This document shows positions 1-7,244 of a stretch of 12,107 bases of DNA, in pieces. The position numbers and the translations under genes are program-made. The notes under the pieces were generated by a model, which was not told the origin of the DNA, did not search any database, and saw only the letters and a program-made list of their open reading frames with translations. Positions within the stretch are counted from its first letter, which is position 1; each line of letters starts with the position of its first letter. The DNA is from Cohaesibacteraceae bacterium. GTDB lineage: Bacteria; Pseudomonadota; Alphaproteobacteria; Rhizobiales; Cohaesibacteraceae. The DNA lies in contig JAESRR010000018.1 in the NCBI GenBank assembly GCA_016764535.1, positions 9,251 to 21,357 on the forward strand. Reading direction: 5' to 3'.

Positions 1-603
1 TTTTAACCCGTCATCGTCAACTCCGGTGCCGCGTCCGATCCAGTCCTCTGCTTCACCACCATACAAAGCCAGATAAATAGCAGAGGCGACCGTTGTATTG
101 GCAATACCCATCTCTCCAATGCATAAAAGATCGGTTCCACCGGCAACCGCTTCCATCCCAAAAGCCATTGTTGCTGCACAGGAGCTTTCGTCCATCGCGT
201 CCTCCAGTGTGATATCACCGGTTGGCACTTCAAGGGCAAGATCAAAAACTTTAAGTCCAAGATCATATGCCACACACAACTGATTAATCGCTGCACCGCC
301 AGCCGCAAAATTCTCCACCATTTGCGCGGTCACCGACGATGGAAATGCGGAAACCCCCTGATTGGCGACACCATGATTTCCGGCAAAAATTGCAACAAGC
401 GGGCGGGTTATTTGCGGTTTCCGTCCTTGCCACATAGCAACCCAGAATGCCAGCTTTTCCAGTTTCCCCAGAGACCCCGCAGGTTTGGTTAACAACGCGT
501 CCCTCTCACATGCGGCATCGAAAGCAGCCTGATCCGGTTCGGGCATCAAGCGGATCAAATTTCGTATATCATCGAATGGCAAACCAGTGTCAGCAGCGGT
601 CAT
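1..603 (-). CDS. cobT: Nicotinate-nucleotide--dimethylbenzimidazole phosphoribosyltransferase (partial, C-terminus beyond window)
   Basis: CobT transfers phosphoribose from nicotinate mononucleotide to 5,6-dimethylbenzimidazole, giving alpha-ribazole phosphate for the lower loop of cobalamin in the cytoplasm. The frame is open from ATG at 603 to base 1, giving 201 codons; a full family member is about 340 residues, so the C-terminal third, including the catalytic glutamate known near the end of the enzyme, is outside the window. Visible family signatures are the N-terminal LTKPAGSLGKLE stretch, AGNHGVANQGVSAFP, VENFAAGGAAINQL and GEMGIANTTVASAIYLAL followed by GRGTGVDDDGLK. An AAGG sits 6 bases before the ATG. 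The gene is divergent from cobS, the next pathway step, across a 107-bp gap with a large inverted repeat. I see no frameshift. Identification is secure from several separate blocks. Confidence 0.95.
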   Translation of the reverse strand, partial: MTAADTGLPFDDIRNLIRLMPEPDQAAFDAACERDALLTKPAGSLGKLEKLAFWVAMWQGRKPQITRPLVAIFAGNHGVANQGVSAFPSSVTAQMVENFAAGGAAINQLCVAYDLGLKVFDLALEVPTGDITLEDAMDESSCAATMAFGMEAVAGGTDLLCIGEMGIANTTVASAIYLALYGGEAEDWIGRGTGVDDDGLK

Positions 604-640
604 TTGGAACCTTCGGACTTCTCGTGAGTTAAGGAATAGC

Positions 641-671
641 TATAATGAATCAATTCAGCCCATGATTCATT
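641..671. promoter_or_regulatory. Candidate operator and -10 between cobT and cobS
   Basis: A perfect 9-bp inverted repeat, AATGAATCA (644-652) and TGATTCATT (663-671), is separated by 10 bases. A consensus TATAAT lies at 641-646 on the plus strand and overlaps its left arm. A cobS transcript using that -10 would start inside the repeat, so a dimeric regulator bound there could block or control cobS and perhaps cobT. The matching -35 (about 618-623) is poor, so the promoter is less certain than the repeat. The 107-bp gap looks too short for a full cobalamin riboswitch, and I saw none. Confidence 0.45.
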
Positions 672-710
672 TGTTGGCTATTAACACTAGCCTTCTTCAG
701 GTTCAATCAA

Positions 711-1550
711 ATGCGCGTTATCAAACCGTCTTTCCTGCGTCTACACGGCCTGTCACCACTAGAGTGGTACAGAGATTTCCTTGTATGCCTTTTATTTTTT
801 ACAAGACTGCCTTTGCCAAAATTCATGACAACCACAATCGCTGAAAAACCTGATTTCTCCAGAGCGGCAAAAAGTTGGCCATTGTTGGGAATATTTCTGG
901 CATTTTTGTCTCTGATACCTGGCAGCCTGATCGTATTGTATCGCGGAGATTTTGGGTACGATATGACCCTGGCGTTCATATCAGTTGCACTGCTAATATT
1001 AATTTCCGGAGCGTTGCACGAGGACGGTCTGGGTGACGTGGCAGATGGATTCTGGGGTGGATCGACAGTCTCCCGCAAGCTGGAAATTATGAAAGACAGC
1101 AGAATTGGTGCATTTGGCGTTGTTGCCCTCATCATGTCTATTGGATTGCGGGTTACAATACTGGCTCAACTCATCGAATTTTTTGGTTATTGGGCGGCAG
1201 GAGCGGCTTTTATTGCCGCGTCTGCCGGTTCACGAGCTTCAGCGGTTCGGGTCTGGGCAATTTTATCTCCTGCCCGCCAGGACGGATTATCTGCAAATCT
1301 TGGCCTGCCCACTCAAGGGACCATGGTACAAAGCATGGTATTTGCTTGTGGAATCATCTTCATTTTCATCATTGGTACTATGGGTCCGCTCTCTGCGATC
1401 ACCGCAGTATTGGCCATGTTCGTTTCATCATGGGCATTTGGTCAGGTTGCATTACATCACATTGGCGGGCATACCGGCGACGTGTTGGGAGGAACCCAGA
1501 TAATATCGGAGATTGCTATATTGCTGGCAATTTTAATTTTCTCTGCATGA
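711..1550 (+). CDS. cobS: Adenosylcobinamide-GDP ribazoletransferase (cobalamin synthase)
   Basis: CobS (called CobV in aerobic-pathway nomenclature) joins adenosylcobinamide-GDP to alpha-ribazole (or its phosphate) to finish the nucleotide loop of cobalamin; it is an integral inner-membrane enzyme. The 279-aa product has a normal family length. The hallmark acidic metal-binding motif is at residues 103-117, HEDGLGDVADGFWGG, followed by the conserved KDSRIGAFGVVAL block (about 128-140). Hydrophobic segments at about 58-75, 85-101, 134-155, 205-225 and 255-277 fit a polytopic protein. The N-terminal LVCLLFFTRLPLP segment is also typical. The ATG at 711 has only a weak AGG nine bases upstream. 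Its divergent partner cobT makes the ribazole substrate, so the pair forms a pathway unit. Little doubt about identity. Confidence 0.95.
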   Translation: MRVIKPSFLRLHGLSPLEWYRDFLVCLLFFTRLPLPKFMTTTIAEKPDFSRAAKSWPLLGIFLAFLSLIPGSLIVLYRGDFGYDMTLAFISVALLILISGALHEDGLGDVADGFWGGSTVSRKLEIMKDSRIGAFGVVALIMSIGLRVTILAQLIEFFGYWAAGAAFIAASAGSRASAVRVWAILSPARQDGLSANLGLPTQGTMVQSMVFACGIIFIFIIGTMGPLSAITAVLAMFVSSWAFGQVALHHIGGHTGDVLGGTQIISEIAILLAILIFSA

Positions 1551-1638
1551 CATGTAAATCATCGTCGTTCACCACTTTCAGGAGCAATGGTTGCGAACAT
1601 GCTCTGAACACAATAAAAAGACAAAAAGGATTTAACAG

Positions 1639-1827
1639 ATGGCTTCCAGCCCCTGTATTTTAGTTTGCGTGATGGATGACGATCTTGGACTTTGCCTGGG
1701 ATGTGGCCGCACCAAAGTTGAAATTACCCAATGGGGTAACATGAGTGAAACCGATCGACTTGCACTCATGCAGGATCTACCAAAGCGTCTGGACGCCGCG
1801 ACCGGAGACACGAATGCAGGGTTATAA
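1639..1827 (+). CDS. DUF1289 family small cysteine-motif protein
   Basis: This 62-aa protein has the DUF1289 signature. It starts SSPCILVCVMDDD, continues with the block LCLGCGRT and ends with EITQWGNMSETDRLALMQDLPKR. Cysteines 6, 10, 19 and 22 form a C-x3-C...C-x2-C set that looks like a metal-binding knuckle; metal binding is inferred, and the family has no established function that I can name. A good AAAGGA lies eight bases upstream of the ATG. The 3' end overlaps the start of the aspartic protease by 14 bp, so the two are translationally linked; this neighbour pair is common in Rhizobiales. No signal peptide, so it is probably cytoplasmic. The family assignment is strong because nearly the whole length matches the motif. 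Confidence 0.9.
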   Translation: MASSPCILVCVMDDDLGLCLGCGRTKVEITQWGNMSETDRLALMQDLPKRLDAATGDTNAGL

Positions 1828-2620
1828 GAGTTTTTTTATTGGTATGGTCATACTGATAGCAGCCCTGGTGTTGCTCGTTGTCCGGAATGATACGCCAATT
1901 GTAAATGGCTACACAAACGACCAGTTTGCACAAATGGCCGCCCTTCTTGCCATTCTGGTTTTTATGATAGGCTCATTCTTTCGTCACGTTTCCCTTGGAT
2001 CACTGGTACGTGGGATATTGGTATGGGTTGGTCTGGGAGTTATCCTCCTTGGTGTTTATACATATCGACACGACATCATTCGCTCGGTTGAACAATTTGC
2101 CGGTGATCGTAGCGGAAGTGTCAATGAAATTCAGAACGATCAGCCTTCTGGTTTTGACAGGGGGTTCATTCCTCAGCCCATAATAAACTTCGGGAAGCGA
2201 CTTTACGCAGAACTTGTACCATCCACGCCCATGTCGAGTGGCGTACCAGGGGATCCGGTTTCCATTCGCCGCGGCAGAGATGGACAGTTTCATGTCCGCG
2301 TGCTCGCAAATGGGCAAAACCTGTCGATGCTTATCGATACAGGAGCAAGCTCAATTGTTATTTCCCACGAAGACGCCATTCGTGTTGGATTAGATCCTAA
2401 CAGTCTGATTTATAAAGTGCCGGTATCGACGGCAAATGGCCGGGCATTCGTTGCACCTGCGCAAGTTCAGGATCTGCGTGTGGGAACAATTACCAGAACC
2501 AAACAGAAAGTTCTGGTCTCTCAACAGGGGCAACTCAATCAAAGCTTGCTTGGACTACCATTTCTGGACAGTCTCAAGAGCTGGACCGTAACAGGCGATC
2601 AATTGACACTTTATCCCTGA
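1814..2620 (+). CDS. TIGR02281-type clan AA (retropepsin-like) aspartic protease, membrane anchored
   Basis: The 268-aa product has three hydrophobic segments (about 5-23, 38-56, 63-83), a linker, and a C-terminal single-lobe aspartic protease domain from about 150. The catalytic triad motif is MLIDTGASS, with Asp175-Thr176-Gly177, and the second family landmark is QSLLGLPFLDSLKSW near the C-terminus. Retropepsin-like single-lobe enzymes act as dimers; the substrate of this bacterial family is not known to me. The reading frame is open back to an ATG at 1745, but I chose 1814 because GGAGA lies five bases upstream and the protein then begins directly at the first membrane segment. The extra 23 residues in front would be the out-of-frame shadow of the DUF1289 gene. 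The protease domain is probably periplasmic, by inference from the membrane anchors. Confidence 0.92.
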   Translation: MQGYKSFFIGMVILIAALVLLVVRNDTPIVNGYTNDQFAQMAALLAILVFMIGSFFRHVSLGSLVRGILVWVGLGVILLGVYTYRHDIIRSVEQFAGDRSGSVNEIQNDQPSGFDRGFIPQPIINFGKRLYAELVPSTPMSSGVPGDPVSIRRGRDGQFHVRVLANGQNLSMLIDTGASSIVISHEDAIRVGLDPNSLIYKVPVSTANGRAFVAPAQVQDLRVGTITRTKQKVLVSQQGQLNQSLLGLPFLDSLKSWTVTGDQLTLYP

Positions 2621-2688
2621 TGGATGATACGCGATAAACAATTGAACTTCCGGTTCCGGAACCAGCTGATACTATATGGATCATACAG

Positions 2689-3522
2689 CTATTGTATCCC
2701 GGATAACGCCAAAACAAACCGCACCGATACCAACAGCAAAAATATACCAAATGCTTTTGATAAAATGGTTTTTGGTAATTTATGGGCAAGCCGGACACCA
2801 AGTGGCGCAAACAAAATTGTAACCGGGACCATTAGTCCAATCACCAGAAAATTGACAAAACCCACTGAGAATATTGGCAGGTCTGTGTTACCCCACCCCG
2901 CCCAGATAAAGCCAATAGCGCCGGGTATGGATATTAGAACTCCAACACCGGAACTAGTTGCAATTGCCTGATGTATGGGCCTGTTGTAAAGCGTCATAAA
3001 TGTGTTTGTCATGATGCCCCCTCCGATGCCCATCAGTGTAGAAAAGAAACCAATAACAATACCGGTGATCGATCGTCCGGTAGATCCCGGCAGATTGTCG
3101 CTAATCCGCCAGCTTTCTTTTCCAAACAACATTTTTATTGCCACAACAAAAGCGATCGCCGCAAAAATTGCAATAAGACCCTGACCCGATGTGTAAGACG
3201 CTACGATCGCGCCCAATACGACTCCCAAAGGTACGCTAACAAAAAAATGCCCGAGCAACTCCTGATCCACTGCACCGCGTTTGCGATGGGAAAGATATGA
3301 CCTCAATGAGGTTGGAGCTATAATTGCAAGAGATGTCCCGATTGCTACATGCACCCGCGCGCTGTCAGGAACATGCAAAACCTCAAAAAACTGAAACAGG
3401 ACAGGAACAAAAATCGCTCCCCCTCCAATGCCAAACAGCCCGGCTAGAAGTCCGGCTATTGCACCGGCTACAATCAATGAAAGTGCCAGAATAAACAGTT
3501 CTTCTACCGGTAGACCAAACAT
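2689..3522 (-). CDS. TauE/SafE family sulfite exporter-like permease
   Basis: A 277-aa polytopic membrane protein with the internal duplication of the TauE/SafE (formerly DUF81) family: each half carries a glycine-rich GIGGG motif, at residues 31-35 (LLAGLFGIGGGAIFVP) and 165-169 (FSTLMGIGGGIMTN). About eight hydrophobic segments are visible. Members move small anions such as sulfite or sulfoacetate, or organosulfur compounds, but the substrate cannot be told from sequence. The ATG has a GAGGA about ten bases upstream. It lies 50 bp downstream of the tryptophan 2,3-dioxygenase gene on the same strand and could be cotranscribed, though nothing suggests a functional link to tryptophan catabolism. 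It converges on the protease gene, with 68 bp between the stops and no clear terminator. Confidence 0.92.
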   Translation of the reverse strand: MFGLPVEELFILALSLIVAGAIAGLLAGLFGIGGGAIFVPVLFQFFEVLHVPDSARVHVAIGTSLAIIAPTSLRSYLSHRKRGAVDQELLGHFFVSVPLGVVLGAIVASYTSGQGLIAIFAAIAFVVAIKMLFGKESWRISDNLPGSTGRSITGIVIGFFSTLMGIGGGIMTNTFMTLYNRPIHQAIATSSGVGVLISIPGAIGFIWAGWGNTDLPIFSVGFVNFLVIGLMVPVTILFAPLGVRLAHKLPKTILSKAFGIFLLLVSVRFVLALSGIQ

Positions 3523-3572
3523 GTAGCGCCAATCCTCATTGACTAAAGCAAGTTGAACGACGGTCCACCTTT

Positions 3573-4412
3573 TTAGAGATCAGCCCGAATGCTCCAAAGC
3601 TCGGGGAACAACACAACATCCAGCATTTTTCGTAAATAGGAAACACCGGATGTGCCGCCTGTACCGCGACGAAACCCTATGACCCGTTCCACGGTTGTGA
3701 CATGGTTGAAACGCCAGCGACGGAAATAGTCTTCAAAATCAACAAGTTTTTCGGCAAGCTGGTAAAGTTCCCAGTTTTTGGACGGATCGCTGTAGATTGT
3801 AATCCAGGCATCTTGCGCAGTCACGTCAGATTCATATTGTTGAGAAAAATCCCGATCCAGTTGCGCGGGATCTATTTTAAATCCGCGTCTTGCCAATAAT
3901 CGTAACGCTTCATCATAAATGCTTGTTTCATTCAGTAATGTCTCGAGCCATCCGTGGACATTCTTCTCATGGGCGTGAGGTCGAAGCATAACAGCATTCT
4001 TGTTACCCGCCATAAATTCAATAGCTCGATATTGATAGGATTGAAATCCTGAGGACTGTCCCAGATCATCCCGGAATTGCGAATATTCACTGGGTGTCAT
4101 GGTACGAAGCACATCCCATGCCGAGTTTAGTTGATCGAATATTCGCGCAACCCTGGTTAGCTGTTTAAATGCCGTTTGGAGATCATCGCCAGCGATGCTC
4201 AGTTTGGTAGCTGCCAATTCATGGATTGCCAGCTTCATCCAGAGTTCCGAAGTTTGGTGTTGAACAATGAACAAAAGCTCATCATGAGCTGTCGACAATG
4301 GTTTTTGTGCCGTTAGCACTTTGTCCAGCTGAAGATAATTTCCATAGGACATGCGGCCATCAAATGACATTTGCGCACCATCATCAGATGGATCATAGGG
4401 AGATGGACACAT
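3573..4412 (-). CDS. kynA: Tryptophan 2,3-dioxygenase
   Basis: This heme enzyme opens the indole ring of L-tryptophan with O2 to give N-formylkynurenine, the first step of the kynurenine pathway; it is a cytoplasmic tetramer. The 279 residues match bacterial family length. Active-site landmarks are all present: [18 protein letters not shown] with the distal His52, [15 protein letters not shown] with the substrate-carboxylate Arg114, and [20 protein letters not shown] with the proximal heme ligand His237 and Thr251. The start at 4412 is supported by AAGGA seven bases upstream. It follows dusA after 24 bp, so it may depend on the same transcript. No kynureninase or formamidase gene is next to it in this window. 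The identification is as firm as sequence reading allows. Confidence 0.98.
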   Translation of the reverse strand: MCPSPYDPSDDGAQMSFDGRMSYGNYLQLDKVLTAQKPLSTAHDELLFIVQHQTSELWMKLAIHELAATKLSIAGDDLQTAFKQLTRVARIFDQLNSAWDVLRTMTPSEYSQFRDDLGQSSGFQSYQYRAIEFMAGNKNAVMLRPHAHEKNVHGWLETLLNETSIYDEALRLLARRGFKIDPAQLDRDFSQQYESDVTAQDAWITIYSDPSKNWELYQLAEKLVDFEDYFRRWRFNHVTTVERVIGFRRGTGGTSGVSYLRKMLDVVLFPELWSIRADL

Positions 4413-4436
4413 GATTTATTCCTTTGGATTTAGTTT

Positions 4437-5453
4437 TCAGGATGCAATTGCAAGGACCGGAGAGTCCAGTACATCCTTTGGCAAAATATCTTTTGCAGCG
4501 CGCAGAACTTCAAGCCCGGCGCCAGGTTGCGTGGATTGCATGGACAATATCTGACGATACTTTCGCGCGCCCGGTACAGCCTGTACAAGACCAAGCATAT
4601 GGCGGGTAATTTGGTTTAGACGCCCGCCCTTCTGTAGATGGTTCGCTATATATGGCTCCATTTGATCCAGCACCTGCCCTGGTGTTACCATCCGCTGTAT
4701 GCCAAATATCTCATGGTCCACGCGCGCCAAAATTGATGGATTGTGATAGGCTTCACGCCCCATCATAACGCCATCCATTATGGTCAGATGTTGTATACAT
4801 TCTTCCAAAGACCTAATTCCACCATTGATCTGAAGAGGTATGTCAGGCAAGCGCTGCTTCAATCGATAAACACGATTGTAATCAAGCGGCGGTACGACCC
4901 TGTTTTCTTTGGGCGAGAGGCCTTTCAGCCAGGCTTTGCGTGCATGCACGGAAACGCTATCGCAACCAGCCTGGAGTACAGCATCGACCAATGCATCCAG
5001 TGCCTCTTCCACATTCTGATCGTCAATCCCGATACGACACTTAACTGTTACGGGGATTGATACGGCATTTTTCATGGCGGCTACACATTCAGCAACCAAA
5101 TCCGGTTCGGCCATGAGGCAGGCACCAAATCGCCCTGACTGCACGCGATTCGACGGACAACCAATATTCAAATTTATCTCGTCATATCCGAATTCTAAAC
5201 AAATTTTTGCAGACCGGGCAAGATCATCTGGATCAGATCCACCAAGTTGAACAGCGGTTGAATGTACCGCGTCATTATATCCAAGCAACCTGTTTCGATC
5301 ACCATGAATGACCGCGCCTGTGGTCACCATTTCCGTGTAGAGCAGAGCTTTGGTAGTCAGTAAGCGATGAAAGTAACGACAATGCCGGTCCGTCCAATCC
5401 ATCATCGGTGCAACGGAGAATCTTGAAGCATTGAATTCGCTGGTTTTTTTCAT
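4437..5453 (-). CDS. dusA: tRNA-dihydrouridine synthase A
   Basis: DusA reduces uridines in the D-loop of tRNA using FMN and NADPH. The 338-aa TIM-barrel protein shows PMMDWTDRHCRYFHR near the N-terminus (16-30), the NLNIGCPSNRVQSGRFGACLM block with catalytic Cys99, TVKCRIGID with Lys138, and VHARKAWLKGLSPKENR with His170, then QINGGIRS and DGVMMGREAYHNPS for flavin phosphate binding. The 5' end faces a phage integrase 121 bp away. dusA is a known integration target, so the first codons and the upstream region may come from the prophage while the frame is kept intact. The ATG at 5453 has no good Shine-Dalgarno; the bases before it read TTGATATA. That weak start fits a replaced 5' end but does not prove it. 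Confidence 0.97.
   Translation of the reverse strand: MKKTSEFNASRFSVAPMMDWTDRHCRYFHRLLTTKALLYTEMVTTGAVIHGDRNRLLGYNDAVHSTAVQLGGSDPDDLARSAKICLEFGYDEINLNIGCPSNRVQSGRFGACLMAEPDLVAECVAAMKNAVSIPVTVKCRIGIDDQNVEEALDALVDAVLQAGCDSVSVHARKAWLKGLSPKENRVVPPLDYNRVYRLKQRLPDIPLQINGGIRSLEECIQHLTIMDGVMMGREAYHNPSILARVDHEIFGIQRMVTPGQVLDQMEPYIANHLQKGGRLNQITRHMLGLVQAVPGARKYRQILSMQSTQPGAGLEVLRAAKDILPKDVLDSPVLAIAS
5364..5405. other. Probable prophage attachment site inside the 5' end of dusA
   Basis: These bases encode dusA residues 17-30 (MMDWTDRHCRYFHR), the conserved 5' segment where dusA-specific integrases are reported to recombine (Farrugia and colleagues described such a family with a short target motif in this part of the gene). 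The integrase begins about 170 bp away on the far side of the dusA start, as expected if the element entered here and rebuilt the dusA 5' end. The exact core cannot be drawn, because the second copy would lie beyond the right edge of the window. Confidence 0.5.
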
Positions 5454-5532
5454 TATATCAATAACTTAATGCTCAAGGCTGACTTGTGTATTGTGGTGTA
5501 TTTTCGATCATATTTGACTATTTCGTATCATG

Positions 5533-5573
5533 ATTTACAACATGTTGTAAATTCTCAATTGGATGTTGTAAAT
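5533..5573. promoter_or_regulatory. Perfect palindrome plus repeated half-site before the integrase
   Basis: ATTTACAACATGTTGTAAAT at 5533-5552 is a perfect 20-bp palindrome. Its right half, ATGTTGTAAAT (5542-5552), is repeated exactly at 5563-5573, 21 bp on (two helical turns), ending two bases before the integrase ATG. A TTGACT at 5514-5519 could be a -35 whose -10 would fall inside the palindrome. This would suit an operator for autoregulation of the integrase, or binding sites for the recombinase or an excisionase. The integrase start has no strong Shine-Dalgarno, so occupancy or RNA folding here could strongly affect its expression. Confidence 0.6.
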
Positions 5574-5574
5574 T

Positions 5575-6675
5575 ATGGGCACGATCACATCACGTAAACG
5601 GAAAGACAATTCAACAGCGTATTCTGCCCAGATATCCATAATGTCGAAAGGCAAAATAGTCCACCGCGAAGCCAAAACATTCGACAGAAGAAAAGCAGCC
5701 GAGCTCTGGATTGCCAACCGGGAAGACGAACTCAATACACCAGGCGGGCTGGAATTCAAAAGCGTTTCACAAGCACCTTTGTCTGCGGCGATTGAATCCT
5801 ACATTGGTGATTATGCTACCAAGATTGGCCGAACCAAACTGCAATGTCTGAATGTCCTGAAACGGGATTACCCGGTTGCATCAAAATTGTGCGCTGAAAT
5901 AAAACCCAAAGACATTGTTGAACTTGCAAAACAACTGAGTGAAACAAAAGGACCTTCCACTGTTCAGAACTACCTGTCTCATCTGGGTGCTGTTTTTACC
6001 ATCGCTCAGCATGCCTGGGATTATCCGCTAAACAACCAGACTGTCCGGGATGCGATGAGCGCAACCAAGCGGCTTGGCCTGACGGCTAAATCAAGAAGCC
6101 GGGACAGACGACCCACACTTGATGAGCTTGGCCGGCTTCTGTCCCATTTTGCTGAAAAAACCAAACGACATAATCAATCGATACCTATGAAAGATATCGT
6201 TCTGTTTGCTCTGTTCTCAACCAGACGCCTGCATGAAATTACTTCTATCAAGTGGGACGATCTGGAAATCAAGGCATCTCGCGTTTTGGTTCGGGATATG
6301 AAAAACCCCGGCGAGAAGATCGGAAACAATGTCTATTGTGATATTCCCGAACCTGCACTGGCTGTGATTTTACAGCAACAAAGAACTGATGCAGAAATAT
6401 TCCCATACAATCACCGTTCCATCAGCGCGTCGTTCACCAGAGCATGCAGATATCTGGCGATTGAGGATCTAAGGTTCCATGACCTTAGACATGACGGGGT
6501 CTCAAGGCTGTTTGAAATGGGAAGCACAATACCTCGTGCAGCATGCGTCTCCGGCCATCGCTCCTGGTCTTCTCTGCAGAGGTATACGCATATTCTACAG
6601 AGTGGTGACAAATACGCTGAATGGCCGTGGATGCCGCTAAAGCCTGTCGAGACACACAACATCAACGAGACATAA
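5575..6675 (+). CDS. int: Tyrosine recombinase / phage integrase (probable dusA-targeting type)
   Basis: The 366-aa protein catalyses site-specific integration and excision through a 3'-phosphotyrosine intermediate. Residues 1-55 resemble a basic arm-type DNA-binding domain (ITSRKRKDNSTAYSAQI), about 65-165 form the SAM-like core-binding domain, and 175-345 are the catalytic domain. The catalytic set is complete: Arg218 in STRRLHEI, Lys243 in RDMKNP, His302 and Arg305 in FHDLRHDG, His328 in SGHRSW and Tyr337 in LQRYTHI. The box I region reads FSTRR rather than the usual TGxR. The start at 5575 keeps the arm domain; the next Met (residue 23) would cut into it. The gene is divergent from dusA, its likely target. 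A repeated palindrome lies immediately upstream, suggesting regulation at the start. Confidence 0.97.
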   Translation: MGTITSRKRKDNSTAYSAQISIMSKGKIVHREAKTFDRRKAAELWIANREDELNTPGGLEFKSVSQAPLSAAIESYIGDYATKIGRTKLQCLNVLKRDYPVASKLCAEIKPKDIVELAKQLSETKGPSTVQNYLSHLGAVFTIAQHAWDYPLNNQTVRDAMSATKRLGLTAKSRSRDRRPTLDELGRLLSHFAEKTKRHNQSIPMKDIVLFALFSTRRLHEITSIKWDDLEIKASRVLVRDMKNPGEKIGNNVYCDIPEPALAVILQQQRTDAEIFPYNHRSISASFTRACRYLAIEDLRFHDLRHDGVSRLFEMGSTIPRAACVSGHRSWSSLQRYTHILQSGDKYAEWPWMPLKPVETHNINET

Positions 6676-6714
6676 GCACAGGAACCGGCGGGAAAGTATC
6701 GCTGCATTCAATGT

Positions 6715-6732
6715 AACCGTTTTCAACGGGTT
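6715..6732 (+). terminator. Possible weak terminator after the integrase
   Basis: AACCGTT, TTC loop, then AACGGGTT forms a short imperfect hairpin (one bulged G), followed by the T-rich GTCGTTTCTTT. It lies 40 bp after the integrase stop and before the first small ORF. The stem is short and the U-tract is interrupted, so it may be inactive. Confidence 0.3.
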
Positions 6733-6792
6733 GTCGTTTCTTTGCGAAAATCGCGTCAGATAAATATCGTACAATACAGGCATCCGGACTTG

Positions 6793-7038
6793 ATGCAGAA
6801 TACCTCGACCCGGTTTCCATATTCAGGGGGGAGCATCGGCATCATCGACACAGACAATAACAATGTTGCATCGCCTTCAGATATCAAAGCCATCTATTTG
6901 TTATTGGCAAACGCAAAAATCACCCAAACGCCTGAAGGCGGGTTGATCGTTTATTCCAAACTACCGCTGGAAGCGGCAATGCTTCTGGAAGGCCTCCGTT
7001 CCGATTTGGAAGACATGGAGCCCATTGATGAAGAGTAA
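6793..7038 (+). CDS. Small phage protein of unrecognised family, paralog 1 (KI-TP-GGL motif)
   Basis: I do not recognise this 81-aa protein. Its C-terminal ~55 residues (SDIKAIYLLLANAKITQTP, then EGGLIVYSKLP, then a leucine-rich acidic helix ending LEDMEPIDEE) align without gaps to the protein at 7616-7813, with about 22 identities in 55 positions by eye. The likely shape is helix, a short strand pair around GGLIVYSKLP, then helix. No signal peptide or membrane segment is visible. The start is unsure: the frame is open from a TTG at 6742, ATG 6793 has only a weak GGAC before it, and a strong purine run (AGGGGGGAG, 6824-6832) lies inside the frame without a standard start just after it. It follows the integrase on the same strand, where phages often keep small accessory or control proteins. 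Confidence 0.62.
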   Translation: MQNTSTRFPYSGGSIGIIDTDNNNVASPSDIKAIYLLLANAKITQTPEGGLIVYSKLPLEAAMLLEGLRSDLEDMEPIDEE

Positions 7039-7244
7039 TAAAAAATTTCTGTTGCCGGCTGACTTCCATGTGGTGTTTTCGGTGGACCATATCATCAATA
7101 CTTCTGATCTTTCCTGATCTACGAAGCCTCGCAAGTCCTCCCGCCACCGGGCACATACTAAAATACACGGCCTTTGGCCCAAGTCTTCAACAGCCAGGAT
7201 TGCAGGATTTGATCACTGTAATTCCGAATTGAGCAGACAATATT
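7039..7244. other. Non-coding gap between small ORFs
   Basis: This 206-bp stretch lies between the first and second small ORFs. It has stops in the plus frames near both ends, no convincing gene on either strand, and no clear hairpin terminator. A short direct repeat TGATCT occurs twice with four bases between (about 7105-7120). I see no RNA gene here. Confidence 0.5.

Noticed and set aside
3..308. 101-codon open frame on the minus strand
   Set aside because: It is a shadow of cobT; the frame one base over carries all CobT motifs from 603 to base 1.
603..711. Possible cobalamin riboswitch between cobT and cobS
   Set aside because: The gap is only 107 bp and shared by two divergent genes; I saw no B12-box-like conserved core, only the inverted repeat.
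2652..2663. Palindrome GGTTCCGGAACC between the convergent protease and permease genes
   Set aside because: Perfectly self-complementary but without room for a loop or any T-tract, so it is not a credible intrinsic terminator; no other role is supported.
6920..7182. Minus-strand open frames of 73 and 82 codons
   Set aside because: They oppose the paralogous small ORF, lack Shine-Dalgarno sites and have compositions like shadow translations, rich in Trp, Arg and Cys.
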